From DASXMX01 sp036794395 (lineage in GTDB: Bacteria > Planctomycetota > Phycisphaerae > Tepidisphaerales > Tepidisphaeraceae), in assembly GCA_036794395.1 (NCBI GenBank), contig DAIRGS010000309.1, positions 1 to 8,287 of the forward strand: a DNA stretch of 8,287 nucleotides, given 5' to 3'. Numbering within the stretch: position 1 is the stretch's first letter; each line of letters starts with the position of its first letter. Shown one piece after another: positions 1 to 6,755 of this stretch. A model generated the notes under the pieces. It saw only the letters and a program-made list of their open reading frames with translations. It did not search any database and was not told where the DNA came from. Position numbers and translations under genes: made by a program.

Positions 1-116
1 GGTATTACCGCCCGGCCTGGAAAGTCGTTGAGCGCGAGTCGCGCTGTAGTGTTAACACGATGAACGAGAACAGTACGCCACTGGCGCGGGGTGTGACAAG
101 GGCTTCAATCCACCCG

Positions 117-146
117 TGCAACGGTTTGCAACGTAATGCAACGTCC
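117..146. repeat. TGCAACG iterated block, copy 1
   Basis: Three TGCAACG heptads begin at 117, 127 and 137. They are separated by 3-bp spacers (GTT, TAA), so the period is exactly 10 bp, about one helical turn. An opposed ACGTTG at 155-160 pairs with CAACGT at 139-144 around a 10-nt gap. A second block lies 71 bp further on and differs at a single base over 30. In-phase heptads suggest cooperative protein binding or an iteron, but no binding protein can be named from this window. Confidence 0.8.
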
Positions 147-187
147 CCGCATGCACGTTGTCCACGCTGCGATAACCCACGCCCGTG

Positions 188-217
188 TGCAACGGTTTGC
201 AACGAAATGCAACGTCC
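188..217. repeat. TGCAACG iterated block, copy 2
   Basis: This is the second 30-bp block. Its heptads start at 188, 198 and 208. It is identical to copy 1 except for an A in place of T in the second spacer (AAA for TAA). The 71-bp offset between copies is roughly seven helical turns, so all six heptads could lie on nearly the same face of the DNA. Its function is unknown: an operator, an iteron or a dispersed repeat are all possible. Confidence 0.8.
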
Positions 218-371
218 AGCCACTTCGCCCGGGAGACTTTCAAAATGAGCTTCAAAAACTGAGGACGCCTTCGCCATCCCGCAAAACCCCCCCCGCGCCG
301 GTGGCAAAGCCGTACTCGACGCCGCCCCGGATTCTCAGAGTGCTATTCGAGTCGTGTGAAATACACGCAAA

Positions 372-2654
372 TTACTTCGCGCACCACGCGCGCCAACCCT
401 CCCGATAAGCGCTTTCAATCGCACGCGCGAACGTCCGGACATCCATGAGCGGTGAGCGCTCCATGCGCGATCGCAGGCCCGCTCGAAGTTCAGCCAAGCG
501 CGGCAAATCATTTGCAAGCGACAGGGCGATCTCCACAAATTCCGCTTCGGTGCGAGCCACCAGTTCAGGCAGCCCCAGATTCGTAAGCTGGCACCAACCC
601 GCCCGGCCCACCGCGGTCTGCCCAACCAGCGAGACAACCGGCACGCCCATCCAGTACGAGTCCAGGCTCGTGGTGTGCCCGTTGTAGGGCAATGTATCCA
701 GTCCCATATCGACGCGGTTATACGTTTCGAGATATTGGCCGCGCGCGAGATAGTCCAGGAACTCAATCCGGTCGGGCGCGACACCATAATTAGCGAAGGT
801 GTCTTTCGCTTGGTCGCGATGTGAGCCGGGCCGGGCGATCAGAAGCAGGCGGGAATCAGGAACTTGGGAAAGAACCTTTCCCCACAGCGCCATGACACCG
901 GGGTTGATCTTGCAGAAGTTCGTCAGCGCGCCGAACGTGATGAACCCCTGCGTGAGGGCCGGCAGCGGACCAACGATCTGTTCGCGATTCAGCGGGCGAT
1001 AGCACCAAAAACTGTGCGGCAGACGAATGGACGCTTCCGTGTAGAAACCATCCGTGCCGGGCGGATCGAGATAGGGATCGGTCAGACGATAGTCAATTTC
1101 CGATAGGCCGGTCGTCGCGGGGTAGCCGGCAAAAGTGAATTGAACCGGCGCCGGCTTGCGGGCGAAAACGCCGAGCCGGTTGTCGGCGGTGTGGAGGGAA
1201 AAGTCGATCAAAATGTCGATCGAATCTTTGCGTACGAGTTCGGCGGCCTGGGCGTCGGTCATGGGCCGGATATCGCGCCAATGGTCGCACAGCGAGCGAA
1301 AGCGCGCGGTCAGGTCGTCTTCCTTTGGCGCATTGGAATAACAGAAAATCTCAAAGGCGCCGCGGTCGTGATTCTCAAACAGCGGAAGCACGTTGTAGCC
1401 CACCACGTGATGCCGGAGATCGGCGGAGATGTACCCAATTCGAAGCCGTCGATCCGGATCGGCGAGGTTGTGATGCGGCTTTCGATCCGCGGCAACACGC
1501 GCGGAAAGCACCTGGCCGAATCGCCGGTTTTCTTCGAGGATCTGCGCCGCGCTCATGCTCGGATCGTAGTGAATCTCAAGCAGCAGGCCGTGCACTTTCA
1601 GCGGGTCGTTGGAGAGCAACGCGGCCCTGCGGCTGGCGGAAATGCTCTCGGCAATTCGTCCGGCATCTTTCAGTGAATTGGAATAGTTGATCAGCCCTTC
1701 AACGCTTTCGCCGCAGATGGCAAAGCTGTGTTCGAATGCCCGGAGTGAGTCGTCAATCCGCCCCAGCTCATGTAGCGCGCTACCGCGATTAATCAGCGCT
1801 TCGCGGTACCGCGGATCCAGTGCGAGGGCTTTGTCGAATTCCGCCAACGCTTCGCTGTTGCGGCTCTGCAGTTTTAGAAGAAAGCCCAGATTGTTGTGGC
1901 CCCCAGCCCAGCCAGGTTGGGCGGCCACCGCCCGGTGTGCCGCGGCCATCGCTTCGTCCCATCGCTTCTGATCCGCATAGATCAAAGAAATGGTGACGTA
2001 ACACTCCGCATGATCCGGCTTCAACGCGAGCGCCTCGCGCAGTGCGGCGAGCGCTTCTTCGGGATGACCGGCATCTTTCAGCGCGTTGGCCAGGTGGTAC
2101 AGAACATTCGCATTGGCCGGGCGGAGCTCAAGCGCTTTTTGAAGCACGGGGATCGCCTCTTCCGATCGGCCCAGCTTGTGAAGGGCGACGCCAAGATTGT
2201 TGTGGGCTTGGGCGTGATCGGGTCGAAGCGTAATCGCCTTGCGGTAGGCGGGCTCGGCTTCGGCATAACGCGCTTGTTCGGATAGCGCATTTCCCAGATT
2301 GTTGTGAAGGTCGGCTGAATTGGGTTCGATGCGCACCGCCTGGGCCAATGTGTCCGCGGCCTCGCGCGCCCGGCCGAGCTGAGTGAGAATCATCGCGAGG
2401 TTTACATGTAAGTTGAGCTGATTCGGGTTCACCTCGACGGCGCGCCGAAACACCTCCGCCGCTTCGGTCCCGCGACCGCGCTGGTAAAGCACAACGCCGA
2501 GCATGTGCAGGGCGTCGGGATGATTTGGATTCAGCGCCAATATCTGACGGCAGATCGCTTCGGCTTGAGCCACACGACCGGCCTGGTGGTGGGCGATCGC
2601 GTCGTCGAAGGAGTTGGAGGTGGGATCGGCCGGCACAGGGGAATCGAAGCCCAT
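372..2654 (-). CDS. TPR-repeat GT41 glycosyltransferase (OGT/SPINDLY-like)
   Basis: This is a 760-residue cytoplasmic-type protein with no signal peptide. Residues 13-352 are about ten TPRs in an unbroken 34-residue register (47-80, 81-114, 115-148 and so on), with good examples at HNNLGVALHKLGR (151-163) and at 251-284. Residues 403-758 match the GT41 catalytic region: LRIGYISADLRHHVVGY (404-420, His415/His416), LHTADNR (487-493, His488), KPAPVQFTFAGYPATTGL (500-517), FGALTNFCKINP (574-585, Lys582), and DMGLDTLPYNGHTTSLD (649-665, His660, Asp665). In this family Lys582 and the HTT motif correspond to nucleotide-sugar-binding residues. GT41 enzymes transfer a sugar (GlcNAc in OGT, fucose in plant SPY, glucose in HMW1C) from a nucleotide donor to proteins. 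The donor and targets here cannot be read from the sequence. The gene starts 38 bp after the permease stop, so co-transcription is likely. The ATG at 2654 has only a weak Shine-Dalgarno. Confidence 0.92.
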   Translation of the reverse strand: MGFDSPVPADPTSNSFDDAIAHHQAGRVAQAEAICRQILALNPNHPDALHMLGVVLYQRGRGTEAAEVFRRAVEVNPNQLNLHVNLAMILTQLGRAREAADTLAQAVRIEPNSADLHNNLGNALSEQARYAEAEPAYRKAITLRPDHAQAHNNLGVALHKLGRSEEAIPVLQKALELRPANANVLYHLANALKDAGHPEEALAALREALALKPDHAECYVTISLIYADQKRWDEAMAAAHRAVAAQPGWAGGHNNLGFLLKLQSRNSEALAEFDKALALDPRYREALINRGSALHELGRIDDSLRAFEHSFAICGESVEGLINYSNSLKDAGRIAESISASRRAALLSNDPLKVHGLLLEIHYDPSMSAAQILEENRRFGQVLSARVAADRKPHHNLADPDRRLRIGYISADLRHHVVGYNVLPLFENHDRGAFEIFCYSNAPKEDDLTARFRSLCDHWRDIRPMTDAQAAELVRKDSIDILIDFSLHTADNRLGVFARKPAPVQFTFAGYPATTGLSEIDYRLTDPYLDPPGTDGFYTEASIRLPHSFWCYRPLNREQIVGPLPALTQGFITFGALTNFCKINPGVMALWGKVLSQVPDSRLLLIARPGSHRDQAKDTFANYGVAPDRIEFLDYLARGQYLETYNRVDMGLDTLPYNGHTTSLDSYWMGVPVVSLVGQTAVGRAGWCQLTNLGLPELVARTEAEFVEIALSLANDLPRLAELRAGLRSRMERSPLMDVRTFARAIESAYREGWRAWCAK

Positions 2655-2692
2655 CTCGCGAGGCGCGTCAAGCGGATCAGCCTTTGGCGCGA

Positions 2693-3604
2693 TCAGCCTT
2701 CAGCGCCGCCAAGCTCTCGGGTTTTGAACAGCCACATGCCGGCGCTCAGGGCGAAGGTGGAGTAGGCGATTCCGTAAAGTGCGGCGATGCCGACATATGC
2801 CCAGATTTGGCCGGGGTAAACCACGTCTTGCTGCACCGTTCCCGGGCGGGGCCAGAACTGGGTGTCTTTCAACGCGATAACGTGATAGATCGTCTTGCTG
2901 CGCAGGTCGAACGTGGCCAGATAGGGTAATACCAGCTTCACGGTTTTGGAGATCAGGTTTACTGCCGGGGATTGATCGGGGCTGGAGCTGGGCAGGAACC
3001 GTGTCAGGTTTCCGGCGATATAGATAATGATGACAGCCGGCAAATTAACGACCAGCGAAAAGCGGGTGGAAAGCGCCACGCCGATCGCTGCAAGCACGCA
3101 CAGCTCAAGCCACGCCAACAACAGGCTGGGGAGGAAACCGGCCAGGTGCATCAGCCGGTAATCGGTGATCTGCCGGATCTCGCGGTCGTCCATGGTCCAC
3201 GAGCGAAGCATGTAATCCGTTGGGATTCGATAAAGGATGCACAGCTCCGCCACGGCCCCCAGCACCACAACGGCAAGCAAAGCCGCGGCAACGATGCCCA
3301 GGTACTTGCCGACCAGCACTTCCCATCGGCCGACCGGCTTGCTCATCAGCGTGAGCATGGTGCGGTCTTCGATTTCTTCATAAATAGACTTGCTGGTCGC
3401 GAAGAGAGTAACGATCAGCGCGATCAGCAGGACCATGTCCAGGGCGACTGCCTTGAACATGACGGTGTCTTCGCCAAGGGTGAAAAAGGGCAGCAGGCCG
3501 AACACAATCAGCATGGCTGCGCCAAGGGCCAGAAGCAGCAGGAAGATCGGCTGGACGATCGACTCGAGAAACGTGTGCCGGAGAATGACGAGGGTGCGGT
3601 ACAT
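2693..3604 (-). CDS. ABC-2 type transporter permease
   Basis: This is a 303-residue integral membrane protein with about six hydrophobic segments, near residues 19-41, 52-70, 100-124, 156-178, 183-201 and 268-292. The cytoplasmic loop at 74-100 (IYEEIEDRTMLTLMSKPVGR followed by a GKYLG stretch) is the hallmark of ABC-2 permeases. In that family it contacts the ATPase, and it is followed by the third membrane span. Two stretches, 125-155 and 202-265, are hydrophilic and probably form extracytoplasmic loops. The family exports drugs, polysaccharides or lipids, or serves as a membrane part of NosY-like and Gld-like systems. The substrate here is unknown. It is the first gene of a probable operon with the GT41 gene. 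No ATP-binding subunit is seen in the window, so the partner must be encoded elsewhere. The ATG at 3604 has an AGGA-like element 11 bases upstream, a rather long spacing. Confidence 0.85.
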   Translation of the reverse strand: MYRTLVILRHTFLESIVQPIFLLLLALGAAMLIVFGLLPFFTLGEDTVMFKAVALDMVLLIALIVTLFATSKSIYEEIEDRTMLTLMSKPVGRWEVLVGKYLGIVAAALLAVVVLGAVAELCILYRIPTDYMLRSWTMDDREIRQITDYRLMHLAGFLPSLLLAWLELCVLAAIGVALSTRFSLVVNLPAVIIIYIAGNLTRFLPSSSPDQSPAVNLISKTVKLVLPYLATFDLRSKTIYHVIALKDTQFWPRPGTVQQDVVYPGQIWAYVGIAALYGIAYSTFALSAGMWLFKTRELGGAEG

Positions 3605-3847
3605 TGGGGGTGAATCCTATTCGATGGCCAGCGGGCGATGCAAACTTGCGCGCTTATACCTCAGTTTTTGCATTGGAAGCGATGACTATGTCTTAATGTT
3701 GCTGTTTTGCGGCCGGATACACGCGTGCGGGATGCCAACTCGCACGATGAAGTTAACTGACGACGGTGATTGGCAATTCCCAGTCAGGTTTGATTTGCGG
3801 ATGTTCTTGCGCTTGGACGCATCGGCGGCACTGTCGGAGGTTTGCAG

Positions 3848-3853
3848 TATACT
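3848..3853 (+). promoter_or_regulatory. Possible -10 element for the G8 gene
   Basis: TATACT matches the sigma-70 -10 consensus TATAAT at five of six positions and is preceded by TTTGCAG. No good -35 hexamer lies 16-18 bp upstream (GCGGCA at 17 bp). If it is used, transcription would start near 3860 and leave a leader of about 80 nt before the GTG. Confidence is low because it rests on a single hexamer. Confidence 0.3.
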
Positions 3854-3914
3854 TTCGTCGGTATTCGGTGAAAACCGCATTTCGGGTCGTGTCCATCTCA
3901 TGTGCTGGTAACGC

Positions 3915-3929
3915 GTTTACTTCGTAAAC
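3915..3929. promoter_or_regulatory. Inverted repeat in the G8 gene leader
   Basis: GTTTAC and GTAAAC form a perfect 6-bp inverted repeat around TTC. It ends two bases before the Shine-Dalgarno GAGGG (3931-3935). As DNA it could be an operator. As RNA it would be a small hairpin next to the ribosome binding site. It is not a terminator, since there is no U-run and the stem is AT-rich. Confidence 0.4.
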
Positions 3930-3941
3930 CGAGGGAAAACC

Positions 3942-5954
3942 GTGCTGATTCACAAAGTTGCTGCCGGGGCGTGGATTCCACTACTGACGATGGCGTTCTG
4001 TTTCGCGGCAAGCGCGGCGGAAATTCCTCTTGTGCAAACGGCGCAAAGCGGGGCGTGGACTTCTTCCGCGACGTGGGTTTGGGGGAAGATTCCACCGGCG
4101 GGCTCGCGCGTGCAGATTCGGGCGGGCCACGAGGTGGTTTACGATCAGAATTCGGACAGGCCGATCCGGGACCTGTTTATTGCGGGCCGGCTCAGTTTTG
4201 CGCCGGATCGCGACACGCGGCTGGATGTCGGCTTGCTCAGAATCCAGGCGGGCGACGGTACCAGCGAAGATGGTGTCGACGGGGATGCGCATCTCTCGCA
4301 TGGGAATCTGGCGGAGCCGGTGGCGGTGCTGGAAGTGGGGACGGCGGCGCGTCCGATTGACGCTGGGCATACTGCATTGATTCGGCTGGTGTATTTCGAG
4401 GGGATGGACCGCCAATCCTACCCGGCGATTGTTGATTGCGGCGGGCGGATGGAATTTCACGGGGCGGAGATGAGCCGCACGTGGACGAAGCTGGGGGTGA
4501 CGGCGAAGAAGGGGGATAAGACTATTTCGCTTGCGGAGCCGGTTAATGGTTGGCGTCCTGGCGATCACATCCTGCTAACCGCCACGACGCGCCAGAACAA
4601 GCTTCAAAAGACATTCCGCCCCAGCGTGCGCGACAACACGCAGACCGAAGAGCGGCTGATCGGGGCTATCAATGGGGCCGAGCTTGAACTGGATAAGCCT
4701 CTGGAGTTCGATCATCTCGGCGACGGCAGCTATCGGGGAGAGGTGGCGAATCTCAGCCGGAATGTGATCGTTGAATCGGCTGATCCCGCGGTGCGCGGGC
4801 ATACGATGTATCATCGCGGTTCGAGCGGATCGATCAGCTACGCGGAGTTCCGGCATCTGGGCAAGGAGGGGGTGCTGGCGCGTTACAGCATTCATTTCCA
4901 TCTTTGCCGGGATACGATGCGCGGAGCATCGGTTATTGGGGCGAGCATCTGGGACAGCGGCAACCGGTGGATCACCATACACGGCACCGATTACCTGGTC
5001 GTCCGGGATTGCGTGGGGTACCACAGCGTGGGTCACGGTTTCTTTCTTGAGGATGGCACTGAGAGTTTCAATGTGCTGGATCACAATCTCGCGGTGCAGG
5101 CGTGTGTGGGCAAGCCGTTGCCTAATCAGGCGCTGCCGTTCGATCACAACGATGGTGCGGGGTTCTGGTGGGCGAACAGCCTGAACACCTTTACGCGGAA
5201 CGTGGCCGCGGAGTGCGATGAATATGGGTACCGATTCGACGCGCCCAAGACGGATGGATTCAACCCGACGCTCGACGTGCCGCAACCCGATGGCACGCGG
5301 CGGGCGGTGGACATCCGCACGCTTCCATTTGTGCGCTTCGAAGACAACGAAGCCCATGCCCAGCGGCGGCACTCAGTGAACCTGGGCGGCTTTGCCAGCG
5401 ATCTTAAGACGGACGTGGGGGGTGTTGGGCCGGACGAGAAGCATCCATTTGTGATTCGTAATTTGAAGGTGTGGGATGCGCACTGGGCGCTGCATGCGGG
5501 TTCGCCTTCGGTGATGGTGGACGGGCTGGACGTGCATCACGCCGAGTATGCGATCTGGCGGGCGAACTACGATCATCACGCCTATCGCGGGTTGCACCTG
5601 GACGATATATCGATTGAAAAGAATTTTTCGCCGCGCGGGGAACAGCCGCGTGAGAGTGAGTTTCCGGGGAAGATCGCCGCGGTGGATGATTTGCCGCCGG
5701 CGACGGTGATTACGGCGGTTCTGCGGCGAAAGGATGGGTCGCTGGTCGTGCGCGGTACGACATCGGACAACGGCACTGTGAAGCGCGTTGTGGTGAACGG
5801 GAAGGAAGCGCGGGCGGTCGGGGCGAACTTTGCGGAATGGGAAATGGTGTTTGAGAAGGAAGCCGTTCCGGCGCGTGTTTCGGCATATGCGGAGGATGCG
5901 GCGGGGAATGTGGAGCCGCGGCCGCATGTGGTGGGGGTGAGTGCGGGGAGGTGA
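3942..5954 (+). CDS. Secreted G8-domain/beta-helix protein (CEMIP/TMEM2-like) with C-terminal Ig-like domain
   Basis: This is a 670-residue exported protein. The start is GTG, the first possible start after an in-frame stop at 3909, with GAGGG six bases upstream. Residues 1-26 form a signal peptide with a hydrophobic core at 11-24 and probable cleavage after ASAA. Residues about 35-150 match the G8 domain, with SGAWTSSATWVWGKIPP (36-52), then VQIRAGHEVVYD. Residues about 150-560 look like a right-handed parallel beta-helix. They include the segment shared with animal CEMIP, TMEM2 and fibrocystin-L: YSIHFHLCRDT (315-325), ITIHGTDYLVVRDCVGYHSV (344-363), GHGFFLEDG (364-372) and LDHNLAV (379-385). 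Residues about 585-666 look like a bacterial Ig-like domain (DNGTVKRVVVNG, AEDAAGN). CEMIP and TMEM2 act in hyaluronan turnover. Glycan binding or cleavage outside the cell is therefore plausible here but not shown. No lipobox, membrane anchor or sorting signal is seen at the C-terminus. Confidence 0.88.
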   Translation: MLIHKVAAGAWIPLLTMAFCFAASAAEIPLVQTAQSGAWTSSATWVWGKIPPAGSRVQIRAGHEVVYDQNSDRPIRDLFIAGRLSFAPDRDTRLDVGLLRIQAGDGTSEDGVDGDAHLSHGNLAEPVAVLEVGTAARPIDAGHTALIRLVYFEGMDRQSYPAIVDCGGRMEFHGAEMSRTWTKLGVTAKKGDKTISLAEPVNGWRPGDHILLTATTRQNKLQKTFRPSVRDNTQTEERLIGAINGAELELDKPLEFDHLGDGSYRGEVANLSRNVIVESADPAVRGHTMYHRGSSGSISYAEFRHLGKEGVLARYSIHFHLCRDTMRGASVIGASIWDSGNRWITIHGTDYLVVRDCVGYHSVGHGFFLEDGTESFNVLDHNLAVQACVGKPLPNQALPFDHNDGAGFWWANSLNTFTRNVAAECDEYGYRFDAPKTDGFNPTLDVPQPDGTRRAVDIRTLPFVRFEDNEAHAQRRHSVNLGGFASDLKTDVGGVGPDEKHPFVIRNLKVWDAHWALHAGSPSVMVDGLDVHHAEYAIWRANYDHHAYRGLHLDDISIEKNFSPRGEQPRESEFPGKIAAVDDLPPATVITAVLRRKDGSLVVRGTTSDNGTVKRVVVNGKEARAVGANFAEWEMVFEKEAVPARVSAYAEDAAGNVEPRPHVVGVSAGR

Positions 5955-6356
5955 AGGAGCGGGTGGCGCGCATCCAATTTGGAGACGGGAGTTGTCAATC
6001 GAGGGGGATAGACGAAGAGTTGGGGTAATGGGCTGACGCTGGGATTTGCCTGCGTGACAGCTTCAAATTTTGAGTACAAAATTGCGCTGCTCACGGTGGT
6101 ATTTGGGCTCCCTTGGGTATTGAGGCAGAAGAAAATATGGGATCGCTGCGCGATGCGATTGTGGGGTATGGGCGGGTTTTGTGAGCGAGGTCCGTGTTAT
6201 CGACCGCTGCGCTGCGGCCTGCTGCGCGGGATCAACGTCCACGCCGCGGGCGGGGAAGTTTGTGGGGTTTGGGAAGGATCTTCGAATTGCCCGCGTCATG
6301 GCCGTTGCTTCCGCTGCGCGACGGGCGCCGCTCCGCTTGCGTGATCTGTGATTGCC

Positions 6357-6397
6357 GTTCCCCGTTCGCCCTTTGAGGCGAAGGGCGAACGGGGAAC
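6357..6397. repeat. Perfect 17-bp inverted repeat, probable dispersed palindromic repeat
   Basis: The arm at 6357-6373 (GTTCCCCGTTCGCCCTT) is the exact reverse complement of 6381-6397, with a 7-nt loop TGAGGCG. The following sequence to about 6434, read on the minus strand, translates to SPAPALSR. That resembles the LTPALSR-type pseudo-peptides produced by dispersed intergenic repeats in many bacterial genomes. The stem could act as a bidirectional transcription or mRNA 3'-end structure, but there is no T-run after either arm. The hairpin itself is certain. Membership of a repeat family is inference. Confidence 0.7.
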
Positions 6398-6673
6398 TTG
6401 AATGGTGGCGAGAGAGAGCCGGAGCCGGTGAGGTCATCTTGGCCAAGTTGTGGTTTTGGGGCGATGGATTTTTCGAGGATTCGCGATTATTGAGTTTCCT
6501 TTGGACTCTGTTTTTAGAAGGGAGAGCAAGCGACATGACAACACCAACGCGGGTGGGCGCGGGTTTAGTGGAGCGATAGTGGGGTGGCATGGCGCGCGGA
6601 GGATGGAGGGTTCAGAGGGGTGGCTTGCCCCTGAGGAATCCCGGTTCGGATGCGCGTGGAAACTATTCGGAGT

Positions 6674-6709
6674 CGTCCCGTTATTGTTGGCCGTCCCGTT
6701 ATTGTTGGC
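6674..6709. repeat. 18-bp perfect tandem duplication
   Basis: CGTCCCGTTATTGTTGGC occurs twice back to back (6674-6691 and 6692-6709) without mismatch. It ends 46 bp before the ATG of the 272-residue gene, so it lies in that gene's probable promoter or leader region. It may be a recent slippage duplication or a doubled binding site. The repeats contain TTGTTG, but I could not fit a convincing -10 at proper spacing. Confidence 0.8.
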
Positions 6710-6755
6710 GGTTTTTACTTTATCGCATGAAGTGAATTAAGACGGTCAGGGTCGC

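Larger units (their letters stand above)
1..371. other. Gene-free region left of the GT41 gene
   Basis: No convincing coding region is seen here. The open frames on both strands are short, lack family resemblance, and run through the TGCAACG repeat blocks, so that the same residue pattern (such as CNxLQ) recurs in them. The region lies downstream of the minus-strand GT41 gene. It contains the two 30-bp iterated blocks (117-146, 188-217) and an eight-C run near 288-296. I see no clear hairpin-plus-T-run terminator for the minus-strand operon. The left window edge may cut off the promoter or end of a further gene. Confidence 0.6.
3605..3941. other. Divergent intergenic region between permease and G8 gene
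   Basis: This 337-bp gap separates two divergent genes and should hold both promoters. On the plus strand a TATACT hexamer (3848-3853) and a leader palindrome (3915-3929) are visible. On the minus strand a TATAAG hexamer (complement of 3653-3658) could be a -10 element for the permease, but I find no matching -35. Short open frames crossing the region have no recognisable protein character. The stretch at about 3660-3860 is visibly richer in A and T than the neighbouring genes, as expected for promoters. Confidence 0.6.
5955..6755. other. Gene-free 800-bp region with repeats
   Basis: No credible gene is visible. The open frames on both strands are low-complexity, rich in Arg, Ser and Pro, and lack a ribosome binding site or family motif. 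The region contains a perfect 17-bp-stem hairpin (6357-6397) within a likely dispersed repeat, an 18-bp tandem duplication (6674-6709), and G/C-rich stretches (about 6195-6345) with recurrent CCGCTGCGC-like words. A 14-codon frame at 6535-6579 is too short and too ordinary to call. No clear terminator for the G8 gene is seen directly after its stop. Confidence 0.55.

Noticed and set aside
5..307. 100-codon minus-strand frame and overlapping short plus frames at the left end
   Set aside because: They run through the TGCAACG blocks, have no motif or good ribosome binding site, and the repeat is a better explanation of their internal similarity.
1140..1676. 178-codon plus-strand frame inside the GT41 gene
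   Set aside because: The opposite strand carries unmistakable GT41 and TPR motifs. This frame has no recognisable domain and arises from codon bias in repeat-rich GC sequence.
2972..3613. 213-codon plus-strand frame opposite the permease
   Set aside because: It is very rich in Gln, Asp, His and Lys, as expected for the complement of membrane-segment codons. The minus-strand permease explains the region.
3981..5927. Long antisense open stretches (195, 265 and 184 codons) in one minus-strand frame opposite the G8 gene
   Set aside because: They share one frame complementary to the G8 gene and are rich in Arg, His and Pro without any family motif. They are codon-bias shadows of the strongly supported plus-strand gene.
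6357..6397. Hairpin as a Rho-independent terminator of the G8 gene
   Set aside because: It lies about 400 bp after the stop and has no T-run after the stem. A dispersed repeat fits better.
6063..6590. 175-codon minus-strand frame in the gene-free gap
   Set aside because: It is low-complexity, rich in Arg, Ser and Pro, and includes the hairpin repeat read as a pseudo-peptide. No domain or start signal is evident.
6450..6740. 96-codon plus-strand frame with a small hydrophobic tail
   Set aside because: The hydrophobic VPLLLAV repeat is just the translation of the 18-bp tandem duplication. The rest has no protein character.
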